Part shown: one piece after another, positions 48,987-57,609 of the stretch
How positions within the stretch are numbered: the first letter of the stretch is position 1
Layout: every line of letters begins with the position of its first letter
Assembly (NCBI RefSeq): GCF_003261635.1
Contig: NZ_QFXK01000092.1
Coordinates: 124,001 to 188,000 of the forward strand
Length of the DNA stretch: 64,000 nucleotides
Direction of reading: 5' to 3'
Source: Kribbella monticola
Lineage (GTDB): Bacteria > Actinomycetota > Actinomycetes > Propionibacteriales > Kribbellaceae
Made by a program: the position numbers and the translations under genes
The notes under the pieces: generated by a model
The model's input: only the letters and a program-made list of their open reading frames with translations
What the model was told of the DNA's origin: nothing
Database searches by the model: none

Positions 48987-49936
48987 TGAACGACGGCCGA
49001 CGGCACGACGTACCGGGAGTAGAGGCCGGCAAGCCGACCGAGATCCCCGCGCGCGGGTGGTGGCAGGTGACCCGGCGGGCCTGGGCCGAGGCCAAGGCCG
49101 ACCAGGTCCCGCTGCTCGCCGCGGGGGTGGCCTTCTTCGGTTTCCTGTCGCTGTTCCCGGCCGTCGTCGCCGCCGTCCTGACCTACGGGCTGGTGGCCGA
49201 TCCGGCTCAGATCCGTAACCAGGCAGAGGATCTGAGCGCGGCCATGCCGGCGTCGGGGCGCGATCTGCTGCTCCAGCAGATCGACGCCCTGACGTCGGCG
49301 CCGCGGCAGGGGCTGGGGATCGGCGTCGCGATCGCCGCCGCGACCGCGTTGTGGAGCGCGTCCGGTGGCGTCGGGTATCTGCTCACCGCGGTGAACCTCG
49401 CGTACGACGAGGAGGAGACCCGCGGTTTCGTCCGCCGCAAGTTGCTGGCGCTGGGGATGACGCTCGGTGCGATTGTCTTCGTTCTGCTGGCGATCGCCTT
49501 GTTCGCTGCGGGTGCGGCGATCGGGAGTGATCTGGCCGCCCCGCTGCGCGTCGTACTGGAGGTGGTTCGGCTGCTGCTTGCCGTCCTGCTGATCACCGTG
49601 GCCCTGGCTGTCGTCTACCGGCTGGGGCCGTCCCGGGATGCGCCGCGGATTCGCTGGGTGTCGGTCGGAGCCGCCGTCGCGACGGTGATCTGGCTGGTCG
49701 CCTCGATCGGTTTCTCGATCTACGTCGAGACGTTCGGCAACTATGCCAAGACGTACGGCAGCCTTGCGGCCGTGGTGGTCCTGATGCTGTGGCTCTGGCT
49801 GACCGCGTACGCCGTACTGCTCGGCGCCGAGATCAACGCGGAGTCCGAGCAGCAGACGGCCCGGGACACCACCAAGGGAGAGCCGCGGCCACTCGGCGAA
49901 CGCAACGCGGTCAAGGCCGATTCGCTTCCGCAGTAA
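48986..49936 (+). CDS. YihY/BrkB family membrane protein
   Basis: The 316-residue protein has about six membrane helices and the YihY motif region (LLAAGVAFFGFLSLFPAVVA, ALWSASGGVGYLLTAVNLAY, YVETFGNYAKTYGSLAAVVV, LMLWLWLTAYAVLLGAEINA). The function of the family (once called ribonuclease BN by mistake) is unknown; roles in envelope integrity are proposed. It overlaps DUF3618 by one base (TGATG), ending the membrane operon. Confidence 0.88.
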   Translation: MNDGRRHDVPGVEAGKPTEIPARGWWQVTRRAWAEAKADQVPLLAAGVAFFGFLSLFPAVVAAVLTYGLVADPAQIRNQAEDLSAAMPASGRDLLLQQIDALTSAPRQGLGIGVAIAAATALWSASGGVGYLLTAVNLAYDEEETRGFVRRKLLALGMTLGAIVFVLLAIALFAAGAAIGSDLAAPLRVVLEVVRLLLAVLLITVALAVVYRLGPSRDAPRIRWVSVGAAVATVIWLVASIGFSIYVETFGNYAKTYGSLAAVVVLMLWLWLTAYAVLLGAEINAESEQQTARDTTKGEPRPLGERNAVKADSLPQ

Positions 49937-49955
49937 GGAATACGCCCAGTAGGGA

Positions 49956-50417
49956 TTACGCGGAGCTGGGCGACCAGCCCTGGATCGAGGTCTTGATGCC
50001 TTCGACGGCCTTTCGCAGTTCGTCGTCGATCGCTGGGTCGTCCGCGTGCTCGGTGTCCAGCCGGACGGTGAGCTGGGAGGTCCCGTCGGCGACGAAGTCG
50101 ACCTCCAGTTCGCCGTGGTAGTCGGAGTCGCCCGGCGCTCCCCAGCGAAGAGTGCGGTTCTCCTCGACGACATCGATCCACGCTTCGCTGCGGACGGACT
50201 GTCCGGACGGTTCCTCGGCGGTGACTTCGACCTCGTGATGCACGGGCTCCTTGGGCCGCCGGGCCTCCGCACCCTGCGCGGTCTCCGGGAGCGGCTCGGT
50301 CTCGTGCACGCCGGTCATCCTGGGCAGGTACTTCGGCAGGTTCTGTACGTCGGAGAGGTACTCGAAGAGGATGTTCGGTGCGACATCCACCGTCGTCGAC
50401 ACTTCGTGATGCGCCAT
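49956..50417 (-). CDS. SRPBCC (polyketide cyclase/START-like) family protein
   Basis: The 153-residue protein has the SRPBCC fold: an N-terminal EVSTTVDVAPNILFEYLSDV, QNLPKYLPRMTGVHETEPL, EAWIDVVEENRTLRWGAPGD, and a C-terminal helix (DDELRKAVEGIKTSIQGWSP). Such proteins bind lipids or polyketides in a deep pocket. It is convergent with the YihY gene. Start MAHHEVSTTV at 50415-50417; no strong Shine-Dalgarno sequence. Confidence 0.82.
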   Translation of the reverse strand: MAHHEVSTTVDVAPNILFEYLSDVQNLPKYLPRMTGVHETEPLPETAQGAEARRPKEPVHHEVEVTAEEPSGQSVRSEAWIDVVEENRTLRWGAPGDSDYHGELEVDFVADGTSQLTVRLDTEHADDPAIDDELRKAVEGIKTSIQGWSPSSA

Positions 50418-50471
50418 CGGATCCGTCCCAACTCGGCGGCGAAGACCTACTCGTCCCCGGTGCCCAGCAGC

Positions 50472-50520
50472 CCGGCCCGAAAACGCCGCACTAGCCCAGC
50501 CCGAAAACGCCGCGCTTGCC
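50472..50520. repeat. Two copies of a 24-bp direct repeat
   Basis: GCCCGAAAACGCCGC-type sequence is repeated with a 24-bp period between the SRPBCC and CGNR genes. The units differ at a few bases. No function is seen. Confidence 0.5.
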
Positions 50521-50536
50521 CGGCGCGGAACGCGGG

Positions 50537-51097
50537 TTAGCCGTGGCCGGCGGTGTGGTGGCGGGCGACGCGGGCGCGATTGCCGCAGGCCGGACCGCAC
50601 CACGCCTGGTTCGTGCGGCGCTGGAAGAACAGTTGCCCGCATCCCGGTGCGTCACACAGCGCCAGGTCGGCCCGGGGGCCTGCTAGTACGTCGCGGACGG
50701 CGGCGGCCAGCCTCGCCAGCAGCAGCGTGAACGGGGCGGGGGAGCCGACAGCGCGTGAAACCAGCGACCCGGGCTCTTCGCCGAGCACCATCACCTCCGG
50801 CGTACCAAGCAGCGTTTCGTTGAGCGTCCGTACGTCGGACTCGTGCCAGGTGCCGTGGCCGGCTGCCGCACGCAGGAGGCGCAGCGCAGCGTCACGGAGG
50901 TGCAGGAAGGCGCGCAGATCGTTCTCGTCGACAGTCGTCGGCCGGGGAGCGGGCAACGCCGCCGCGTGGAGCCAGGACTCCAGGTCGTCGACCGAGGTCA
51001 CCAACTCGTGCTCGGTCCAGCCGCGCCGGATCACCGTGTTCGCGAAGTCGAGCGACGGGTAGCCCTCCAGCCACGCCCAGGTCAGCTCGATGCCCAC
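50537..51097 (-). CDS. CGNR zinc-finger (ABATE) regulator-like protein
   Basis: The 186-residue protein has an ABATE domain (about 1-125) and a C-terminal zinc finger: LCDAPGCGQLFFQRRTNQAW, then CGPACGNRARVARHH, i.e. C-x4-C ... C-x3-C-G-N-R-x-R. CGNR proteins are probably DNA-binding stress regulators. It is divergent from the MFS transporter, and a large palindrome lies between them, so it likely represses itself and the pump. Confidence 0.87.
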   Translation of the reverse strand: MGIELTWAWLEGYPSLDFANTVIRRGWTEHELVTSVDDLESWLHAAALPAPRPTTVDENDLRAFLHLRDAALRLLRAAAGHGTWHESDVRTLNETLLGTPEVMVLGEEPGSLVSRAVGSPAPFTLLLARLAAAVRDVLAGPRADLALCDAPGCGQLFFQRRTNQAWCGPACGNRARVARHHTAGHG

Positions 51098-51121
51098 GAA
51101 CAGCAGTCTAGGGCAACACGC

Positions 51122-51148
51122 TAACGGTTTGAAGATCTAAAACCGTTA
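51122..51148. promoter_or_regulatory. 9-bp inverted repeat in the CGNR/MFS divergent region
   Basis: TAACGGTTT (51122-51130) and AAACCGTTA (51140-51148) form a perfect inverted repeat with a 9-bp spacer. It lies 25 bp from the CGNR start and 16 bp before the MFS start. Candidate operator. Confidence 0.65.
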
Positions 51149-51163
51149 TTTTAGAGTCGGGTC

Positions 51164-52492
51164 ATGGCCAACTCACGCGGTCGTCTCGTCGCCCTGTGCA
51201 CGGTCCAGTTCGTGGATGTGATGGGCGTGACCGTCGTCGTGTCCGCGATGCCGCGGATGCTGGCGGACCTCGGCGGTTCTGCTGCCCAGGCAGGGCTTCT
51301 GGTGCCGGTCTATGCGGTCGGCTTCAGCAGTCTCCTGTTGCTGGCGGCGCGGCTCGGCGACCGCTTCGGGCACCGCCGCACCTTGGTGGCAGGGCTGCTG
51401 GTCTTCGCGATCGGCTCGACCGTCGCGGCCGCCGCGCCGACGCTCTCGCTGCTGGTGACAGCCCGCGGGATCCAGGGCGTGGCCGCCGCGATCTCGGTGC
51501 CGAATGCGTTGGTCCTACTGACCCGGGTCGCTCAGTCCAAGGATGCTCGGGAGCGGGCTCTCGGTGCATGGAATGCCTGCGGCGGACTCGCCGGTGCAGC
51601 CGGCCTTCTGGTCGGTGGGCTCACCACGTCCGCCGTCAGTTGGCGGGCCATCTTCTGGGGGAACCTCGTGGTCACGGCGGTGCTCGTCGCAGTACTGCTG
51701 CGGTTGGTCGAGAGGGACCGACCTGCTGAGGAGTTGTCGGCGGGGTTCGATCCGCGCTCGGTGGTGTTGCAGGTCGTTGCGGTCGGCGCGGTGGTCGCCG
51801 CTGCCAACGCGACCGCGAAGCCCTGGCCGGTCCCGGCGGCGCTGGGGTTGGCCGGTGTCCTGGCCGCGGCGTGGCTGGTGGTTCGCGAACGGCGTACGGC
51901 GCGGCCGTTGGTGCCCGCCGGCCTGTGGCGTCCCAGCTTTGTGGCGGGGCTGCTGGGGTCGTTCGGGATCACGGCCACGACCAGTTCGCTGGTGGTGGTC
52001 GGCACCGTGTATTTCCAAGCAGAGAAGGGATTCAGCCCGGCCTCGGCGGGGTTGATGATCCTGCCGTTCAGCCTCGGTGCCGTCGTAGCGGCCGGCCTGG
52101 CCGGACGGCTGATGCCGCGAACAGGTCCGCGGCGGACGTTGGCGGTCGGCCTGTTGCTGATCTTCGGCGGCGGGTTCGCGGTGTGGGTCTCGTCGACGAC
52201 GGCCGCGCTGATCGTTGCGCTCGTGCTGGCGGGGCTGGGGAACGGGATGGGCGCCGTGGCGGCGTACGGGCTCGGGACCGCCGTACCGGACGAGCAACAA
52301 GGAAGTGCGGCCGGCCTGCTGAACACTGCCGCACAAGTCGGTACGGCGATGATGGTGGCGATCACCGTCGCCATCGCCGGCCGCGGGTACGGGCTCGACT
52401 ACCGGGCCGGCTGGCTCACCGTCGCACTTACAGCGTTGGCAGTCCTGTTCAGTGTCGGTGCGATCACCAGGCAGCGGACACGCCGTCGTTAG
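51164..52492 (+). CDS. MFS transporter, drug-efflux type
   Basis: The 442-residue protein has about 12-14 helices and MFS motifs: motif A-like LAARLGDRFGHRRTLVAGLL, motif C-like GAWNACGGLAGAAGLLVGGL. It resembles EmrB/QacA-type H+ antiporters. Start MANSRGRLVALCTVQF at 51164 has no Shine-Dalgarno sequence; a leaderless transcript from the operator region is possible. Its divergent regulator-like neighbour suggests inducible efflux of an unknown drug. Confidence 0.88.
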   Translation: MANSRGRLVALCTVQFVDVMGVTVVVSAMPRMLADLGGSAAQAGLLVPVYAVGFSSLLLLAARLGDRFGHRRTLVAGLLVFAIGSTVAAAAPTLSLLVTARGIQGVAAAISVPNALVLLTRVAQSKDARERALGAWNACGGLAGAAGLLVGGLTTSAVSWRAIFWGNLVVTAVLVAVLLRLVERDRPAEELSAGFDPRSVVLQVVAVGAVVAAANATAKPWPVPAALGLAGVLAAAWLVVRERRTARPLVPAGLWRPSFVAGLLGSFGITATTSSLVVVGTVYFQAEKGFSPASAGLMILPFSLGAVVAAGLAGRLMPRTGPRRTLAVGLLLIFGGGFAVWVSSTTAALIVALVLAGLGNGMGAVAAYGLGTAVPDEQQGSAAGLLNTAAQVGTAMMVAITVAIAGRGYGLDYRAGWLTVALTALAVLFSVGAITRQRTRRR

Positions 52493-52556
52493 CCGCGCAT
52501 GGAACCGGCGCAACGGGATACCGGGGCGCGGCGACCACGACATGGAAGGCACGCTT

Positions 52557-53444
52557 GTGAACGAGACGCTGATCGACCCGACGACGCAGTACCCGAAGCC
52601 CGACCACCAAGGGCGCGAGTCCCAGCAGCATCCCGGGCTCAGCGGCGAGATGACCCCGGAACCCGACTACGGCGAGAAGTCCTATCGCGGCAGCGGCAAA
52701 CTCGAGAACCGGCGCGCCCTGATCACGGGCGGCGACTCCGGGATCGGCCGGGCCGTCGCGCTCGCGTTCGCGCGGGAGGGCGCCGACGTATTGATCAGCT
52801 ATCTCGACAGCGAGGAAGCAGACGCGCAGGCGACCTGCCGGCTGGTCGAGGACGCCGGCCGCAAGGCAGTGGCGGTGCCGGGAGACATCCGCTCGGAGGA
52901 CCACTGCGTCGAGCTGGTGAACCGGGCGCTCTCGGACCTGGGTGGACTGGACATCCTGGTGAACAACGCGGCGTACCAGATGTCGCAGGAGAGCATCGTG
53001 GACATCACGACCGACCAGTTCGACCGGGTGATGAAGACGAACCTCTACGCCATGTTCTGGCTGTGCAAGGCGGCGGTCCCGCATCTGCCGCCGGGCTCGG
53101 CGATCATCAACACCACCTCCATCCAGGCCTACCAGCCGTCACCGCAGTTGCTCGACTACGCGACGACGAAAGCCGGAATCCTCAACTTCACCAAGGGTCT
53201 GGCCCAGGAGCTCGCCCCGAAGGGGATCCGGGTGAACGCGGTCGCGCCCGGCCCGATCTGGACCCCGCTGATCCCGGCCACGATGCCGGCGGACACGGTC
53301 AGCGAGTTCGGCGCCGACACCCCGCTGGGCCGGGCCGGTCAGCCGGCCGAGCTCGCACCGGCGTACGTGTTCCTCGCGTCGACGGACTCCAGCTACATCA
53401 CCGGCGAACGCATCGGCATCACCGGCGGCAACCCACTCCCGTGA
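52557..53444 (+). CDS. SDR family oxidoreductase (YghA/GsiB-like)
   Basis: The 295-residue protein has an extra N-terminus (QYPKPDHQGRESQQHPGLSG) typical of the YghA/glucose-dehydrogenase-like SDR group. It keeps T-G-G-D-S-G-I-G-R-A (cofactor), N-N-A-A-Y, and the Y-x3-K catalytic pair (LLDYATTKAGILNF), plus S in IINTTSI. GTG 52557 is chosen because GGAAGG lies 7 nt upstream; ATG 52542 is in frame. These enzymes are often osmotic/desiccation-stress induced. Confidence 0.88.
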   Translation: MNETLIDPTTQYPKPDHQGRESQQHPGLSGEMTPEPDYGEKSYRGSGKLENRRALITGGDSGIGRAVALAFAREGADVLISYLDSEEADAQATCRLVEDAGRKAVAVPGDIRSEDHCVELVNRALSDLGGLDILVNNAAYQMSQESIVDITTDQFDRVMKTNLYAMFWLCKAAVPHLPPGSAIINTTSIQAYQPSPQLLDYATTKAGILNFTKGLAQELAPKGIRVNAVAPGPIWTPLIPATMPADTVSEFGADTPLGRAGQPAELAPAYVFLASTDSSYITGERIGITGGNPLP

Positions 53445-53454
53445 GCCGGCCCGG

Positions 53455-54624
53455 CTAGGCGCCGCTCGGCGCGGCCGGCGACGACAGGGTCGTGCTGAAG
53501 AGCCGGTCGTCGAGCTCGTTCAGGGCGAGCCGGATCGCGCCGAGGGCGACCGAGTCGGCGCCGAGAGTGGAGGCACGGACCTCTGGCACCCGCAGGCAGA
53601 GGCGCTGGAGTTCGGCTCTCAGCGGATCGAGGACGAGGTCGGCCGAGCGCGAGAAGCCGCCACCGTAGATGACGAGCTGCGGATCGAGAGCGAGCACCAA
53701 TGCGGCGGCGCCGACCGCGAGGTCCTTCACATAACGGGTGACCGCGGTCTTCGCGTGCCGGTCACCCTGCCGGGCAGCTTCGAAGACCCAGGCGGCGGCG
53801 TCGTCAGGGCTGACACTCGCCGGTACGCCGGGGCAGTTCTCCAGATGGGAAGGCGCCGCCAGCCAGCGGACCTGCTTGAGCGCGCCGATCTCGCCGGCGG
53901 CTCCGCCGTACCCGCGTCGCAGTACTCCGTCGAGGATCAGGCCGGCGCCGATCCGCATGCCGGCCAGCAGATAGATGACATCGCTCGCGTCGTCCGCCGC
54001 GCCCTTCCATCGTTCGGCGAGGGCGGCCAGTTTGCAGTCGTTCTCCACGATCACCGGGCAGGAGAAGCGCCGGGCGAGGTGGGAGGGCAGGTCGACCTGC
54101 TGCCAGCCCGGGATCGGCGTGAACAGGCTGGTGCGCCCGCTGGCGTCGACCGGCCCGGTGACTCCGATGGTCACCGCCCACAGGTCCGCGGGCTTCTGCT
54201 TCGCCGCGGCCAGGCACTTGCGGATCGCTTCGTCCAGAGCGGCGAGGCGCTCCTTTGGATTGGCGTCCGCGGCGACGGCCACGCGATGGCTCTGCAGCAC
54301 GTCGCCGTTCAGATCGGCCAGCAGCGCCAGCACCTTGTGCACCCCGACGTCGACGCCGAGGACGTGACCCGCGGTACTGCGGAACTCGTACCGGCGGGCG
54401 GGCCGGCCGACGGCGCTGCTGGACCCGGGTTCGATCACACTGGCCCAGCCGGCGGCCACCAGGTTCTGGGCGATCAGGTCCACGGCCGGGCGGGACAGAC
54501 CGGTGCGCTGGGACAGCTCGGTCACCGTCGAGGGTGGGTGGTCGCGTAGCGCCCGGACGATCGTCAGCGAGTTGAGCTCACGGAGCCGCGGAAGATCCAC
54601 GCCGGTGCCGGCGCCAGCTGTCAC
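53455..54624 (-). CDS. ROK family transcriptional regulator
   Basis: This 389-residue protein has an N-terminal winged helix (about 12-70: LNSLTIVRALRDHPPSTVTE, LSQRTGLSRPAVDLIAQNLV) and a ROK domain with VLGVDVGVHKVLALLADLNG, VIYLLAGMRIGAGLILDGVL and GEIGAL. It parallels the ROK protein at 24801 closely (same order and motifs, VIYGGGFSRSADLVLDPLRA). GTG start at 54622-54624 (SD AAGGAG). It lies after the ABC/GH36 operon and likely controls it. A GTTTGTAAA element is just upstream. Confidence 0.9.
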   Translation of the reverse strand: MTAGAGTGVDLPRLRELNSLTIVRALRDHPPSTVTELSQRTGLSRPAVDLIAQNLVAAGWASVIEPGSSSAVGRPARRYEFRSTAGHVLGVDVGVHKVLALLADLNGDVLQSHRVAVAADANPKERLAALDEAIRKCLAAAKQKPADLWAVTIGVTGPVDASGRTSLFTPIPGWQQVDLPSHLARRFSCPVIVENDCKLAALAERWKGAADDASDVIYLLAGMRIGAGLILDGVLRRGYGGAAGEIGALKQVRWLAAPSHLENCPGVPASVSPDDAAAWVFEAARQGDRHAKTAVTRYVKDLAVGAAALVLALDPQLVIYGGGFSRSADLVLDPLRAELQRLCLRVPEVRASTLGADSVALGAIRLALNELDDRLFSTTLSSPAAPSGA

Positions 54625-54673
54625 GGCCTGTCTGCTCCTTCGCCCGAGCGCCCACCCCTAATAACACTACGAT

Positions 54674-54683
54674 CTTTACAAAC
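54674..54683. promoter_or_regulatory. Putative ROK site upstream of ROK gene
   Basis: CTTTACAAAC (reverse GTTTGTAAAG) resembles the GTTTGTCAAC element at 59465 in the divergent promoter of the same locus. Candidate second ROK operator; evidence is only two occurrences. Confidence 0.35.
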
Positions 54684-54715
54684 CGGCGGGTGAATAGCAA
54701 CCGACCGGCCGGTGG

Positions 54716-56215
54716 TCAGCCGATGGGGTAGGCAGAGCCGGCCGGCGGCTCCACCGCAGGCGTGAAGTCTGTGTCGCGACCGTCGATGCGGTACCTGTAC
54801 CGGCCGATCCGCTCGGTCTCGGGCGAGCCGCTCAGGTACTCCGTCATCGCCTGCAGTTCGCCGGGATGCAGCCATGACGGCGGGTCGGACACCGCGCGGA
54901 AGCCGCAGATGACGGCGAGGTCGCGCAGCCAGGACTGCTGTTGTTCGGTGAGCAGGTTCAGCCGGCTGCGGAAGTAGACGACGTCGGGATCCACTTCGGC
55001 CACGGGTGCGTGCCAGAGCCGGTGCAGAGTGTTGATGACGGCGTTGCGGGCCATCGCGTCGGACGGGTCGTCGCTGGCGTAGTTCTGCCACATCGGTGCC
55101 ACATCGGGACCGCTGCGAAGTCCGTCGAGGATCCCGAGCGACGGCAGCAGCATGGCGCCGCTGCCCAGGAGATACACGTCGTCGCCCGCGGTCCGGCGGA
55201 TCACCGCCAGCGCCTCGCGGTAGGCCTCTTCGCGACCGGTCCCATCAGCCCGTACGCCGGGCGCCGCGGCCGCGTTGACGAAGTCGAGCTTGAGGTAGCG
55301 GAAGCCCCAGTCGTGCACGAGCCGCTGGGTCAGCTCGACCAGATGAGCCTGGGTCGCCGGCAGGGTGACGTCGAGGGCGTAGTAGCCGGTTCCCCAGTTG
55401 TAGCCGGCAACGACCGGTGCTCCGTGCTGGTCACGCAGCAGCAGTTCGGGGCGCTCGAGGGCGAGCCGAGAATCGGGCAACGCGATGAACGGCGCCACCC
55501 AGAGCCCGGGGGTCATGCCGGCGTCGGTGATCCGCTCCGCCAGGGCCCGCATGCCGGAGGGGAACTTCTGGTTCGGCTGCCAGTCGCCGACGCGTTCCTC
55601 CCAGCCGTCGTCGACCTGCACCACATCGAAAGGCAGGCCCTGCAGTGCGTCGATGTCCTTGTTGAGCTGCTGTTCGGTGATGTCCTCGTAGTACGCGTAC
55701 CAAGAGCACCAGACGTTTCCGGCCCGGTTGCGGCCTTGCCCCAGGTGCGCCGCGAGGTGACGGGTGTACGCCCCGAAGACGGCGTCTTCGGGGCCATAGG
55801 CAACGAACCAGGGCGCGGCACCCGACTCGTACCACCCGGACAGGGTGTCGCGGTCAGCCGTCAACCGCGGCACCCCGAGGCCCAGTGCCCCGAGCAACAG
55901 CACGTTGCCGTTCTCGCCCTGGATCGCGGCGACGGCGGACGAGTGGTGGCTGCACGGGTCGTCCCAGGCGTCGTCGTCGGCCGTGACCCGGCGTACCGGG
56001 TCGGCGATGCGCAGCGGTTGCCCCGACAATCTGCGCCACCCGCACGGGCTCCAGGAGTTCTGTCCGTGCCGGTAGAACAGGCCGTCCCCGAGACCGTGCA
56101 GGAGGGCCACCCGCCCCGCCGGGAGGATCATGCCTCCGTCGGCCGGGCGTGGCTCGCCGGCTCCCTCGTGGTCCAGAGCGATCGTGTGTCCGGCCAGCTC
56201 GAACAGCAGTGTCAT
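54716..56215 (-). CDS. GH36 alpha-galactosidase-like enzyme
   Basis: The 499-residue protein lacks a signal peptide, so it acts in the cytoplasm. The TIM barrel has WCSWYAYYEDITEQQLNKDI, DVVQVDDGWEERVGDWQPN and the nucleophile Asp311 in F-R-Y-L-K-L-D-F, with acid/base Asp371 in R-S-G-P-D-V-A-P. This layout matches the shorter GH36 (alpha-galactosidase/alpha-N-acetylgalactosaminidase) clade. AAGGAG lies 4 nt before the ATG. It is part of the ABC operon, 10 bp after the binding-protein gene, so it likely hydrolyses the imported oligosaccharide. Confidence 0.85.
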   Translation of the reverse strand: MTLLFELAGHTIALDHEGAGEPRPADGGMILPAGRVALLHGLGDGLFYRHGQNSWSPCGWRRLSGQPLRIADPVRRVTADDDAWDDPCSHHSSAVAAIQGENGNVLLLGALGLGVPRLTADRDTLSGWYESGAAPWFVAYGPEDAVFGAYTRHLAAHLGQGRNRAGNVWCSWYAYYEDITEQQLNKDIDALQGLPFDVVQVDDGWEERVGDWQPNQKFPSGMRALAERITDAGMTPGLWVAPFIALPDSRLALERPELLLRDQHGAPVVAGYNWGTGYYALDVTLPATQAHLVELTQRLVHDWGFRYLKLDFVNAAAAPGVRADGTGREEAYREALAVIRRTAGDDVYLLGSGAMLLPSLGILDGLRSGPDVAPMWQNYASDDPSDAMARNAVINTLHRLWHAPVAEVDPDVVYFRSRLNLLTEQQQSWLRDLAVICGFRAVSDPPSWLHPGELQAMTEYLSGSPETERIGRYRYRIDGRDTDFTPAVEPPAGSAYPIG

Positions 56216-56225
56216 GCTTCTCCTT

Positions 56226-57572
56226 CTACTTGAACAGGGCGTTGACCTGGTCGTTGGCCTTCTTCAAGGCCGTTGCGGAATCGGACTGGCCGAGCACCGC
56301 GGACTGCACGGCGTCCTGCACGACCTGGGAGATCTCGTTGCCGTGTTCGCTGATCGGCAGGAAGAAGGTTCCGCCGGGCGCCTTCGCCTCGTCGACGAAC
56401 ACCTGGACGTCCTGACCCTTGGCCTGGTGGGCCGCCAGCGCCTTGTCACCGGCGGCCTTGATCGCCGGGAAGACCACGCCGTTGCCGCCGACGATGTTCT
56501 GGCAGTCGGCCGAGCCGAGGAACTTGACCCATTTCCAGGCCTCCTCCTTGTGCTCGGTGCCGGCGTTGATCGCGTCGGAGAGGCCGTTGATGGCCGTCTT
56601 GCGGCCGACCGGGCCGGTCGGCAGCGGCGCGAACGCGAACTTCACCTTGGCGTCCGGGGCGAGGTAGCTGTTGATCATCCAGGAGCCGGCGAAGGTGATG
56701 GCGCCCTTCCTCGCCGCGAGCAGGGCGTCCCGCGACAGCGTGGACGCCTTGTCCAGCGCAGGCGCGTACCCCTTGGCGATGAGGGACTTGAACCAGTCGA
56801 TGGTCGCGGCGAGCTTCGGGTCGTCGTAGCTGTACTTCGTACCCCACGGATTCTTGTCGAGGAAGCCGAAACCGTTGCTGACGGCAAGATTGCCCCAGCC
56901 GTTCTGCCCTTGCGATCCGTCCGCCCACTCCGGCAGGAACCCGTAGGTCTTCACCTTCGACTTGTCGAAGGCCGGGTCGAGTCCGTTACGGCCCTTCTCG
57001 TCGACGGTGGCCTTCGCGATCACCTGCTCGAAGCTGCCCCCGTCGGTGGGGTTCCAGGTGAGGTTCTTCAAGGCGGCCGCGGTGATGCCCTGCGCCTGCA
57101 GGTGGGTGGTGTTGTACACCAGGGCCATCGTGTCCCAGTCCTTCGGCAGCCCGTACCGCTTGCCGTCCTTGGCGTACAGATCCGCCAGTCCCGCCTGGTA
57201 CTGGGTGAGGTCGACCTTGTCGCGGTCGACGAACGGCTGGATGTCGAGAATCTGGTTGCTGGTGACGAACTGCGGATAGTACGACGCCTGGTCCGTCCAC
57301 ACGTCCGGCGCGTCACCAGCGGCCAACTGGGTGGTCAGGTTCTGCCAGTACTGCGCCCAGGCCGTCTGCGTGAGCTTGACGGTGATGTCGGGGTTCGCGG
57401 TGTGGAAGGCGTCGGCGCACGCCTGGTACGACGCCTTCTGGTTGTCGTCCCACAACCAGTAGTCCAGCGTCACCGCGCCGCCGGACCCGGAACCGTCCGA
57501 CGAGGTGCAGCCCGTCAAGGCGGCCAGCGACAAGGTCAGCAGCGCCGCGCCCGTGGTCATGATGCGTTTCAT
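56226..57572 (-). CDS. Sugar-binding lipoprotein of second ABC importer
   Basis: The 448-residue solute-binding protein has a lipobox L-T-G-C (about residue 22). It resembles the SBP at 23466 in pattern (TLDYWLWDDNQKASYQACAD, DAPDVWTDQASYYPQFVTSN, YGLPKDWDTMALVYN, GAITFAGSWMINSYLA). The carbohydrate pocket aromatic residues suggest a galactoside or similar oligosaccharide given the GH36 neighbour (inference). GGAGG precedes the ATG. Confidence 0.93.
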   Translation of the reverse strand: MKRIMTTGAALLTLSLAALTGCTSSDGSGSGGAVTLDYWLWDDNQKASYQACADAFHTANPDITVKLTQTAWAQYWQNLTTQLAAGDAPDVWTDQASYYPQFVTSNQILDIQPFVDRDKVDLTQYQAGLADLYAKDGKRYGLPKDWDTMALVYNTTHLQAQGITAAALKNLTWNPTDGGSFEQVIAKATVDEKGRNGLDPAFDKSKVKTYGFLPEWADGSQGQNGWGNLAVSNGFGFLDKNPWGTKYSYDDPKLAATIDWFKSLIAKGYAPALDKASTLSRDALLAARKGAITFAGSWMINSYLAPDAKVKFAFAPLPTGPVGRKTAINGLSDAINAGTEHKEEAWKWVKFLGSADCQNIVGGNGVVFPAIKAAGDKALAAHQAKGQDVQVFVDEAKAPGGTFFLPISEHGNEISQVVQDAVQSAVLGQSDSATALKKANDQVNALFK

Positions 57573-57609
57573 GGTGTCCTCCGATGAATGGGTTTGCCGA
57601 CAGCGAGCA

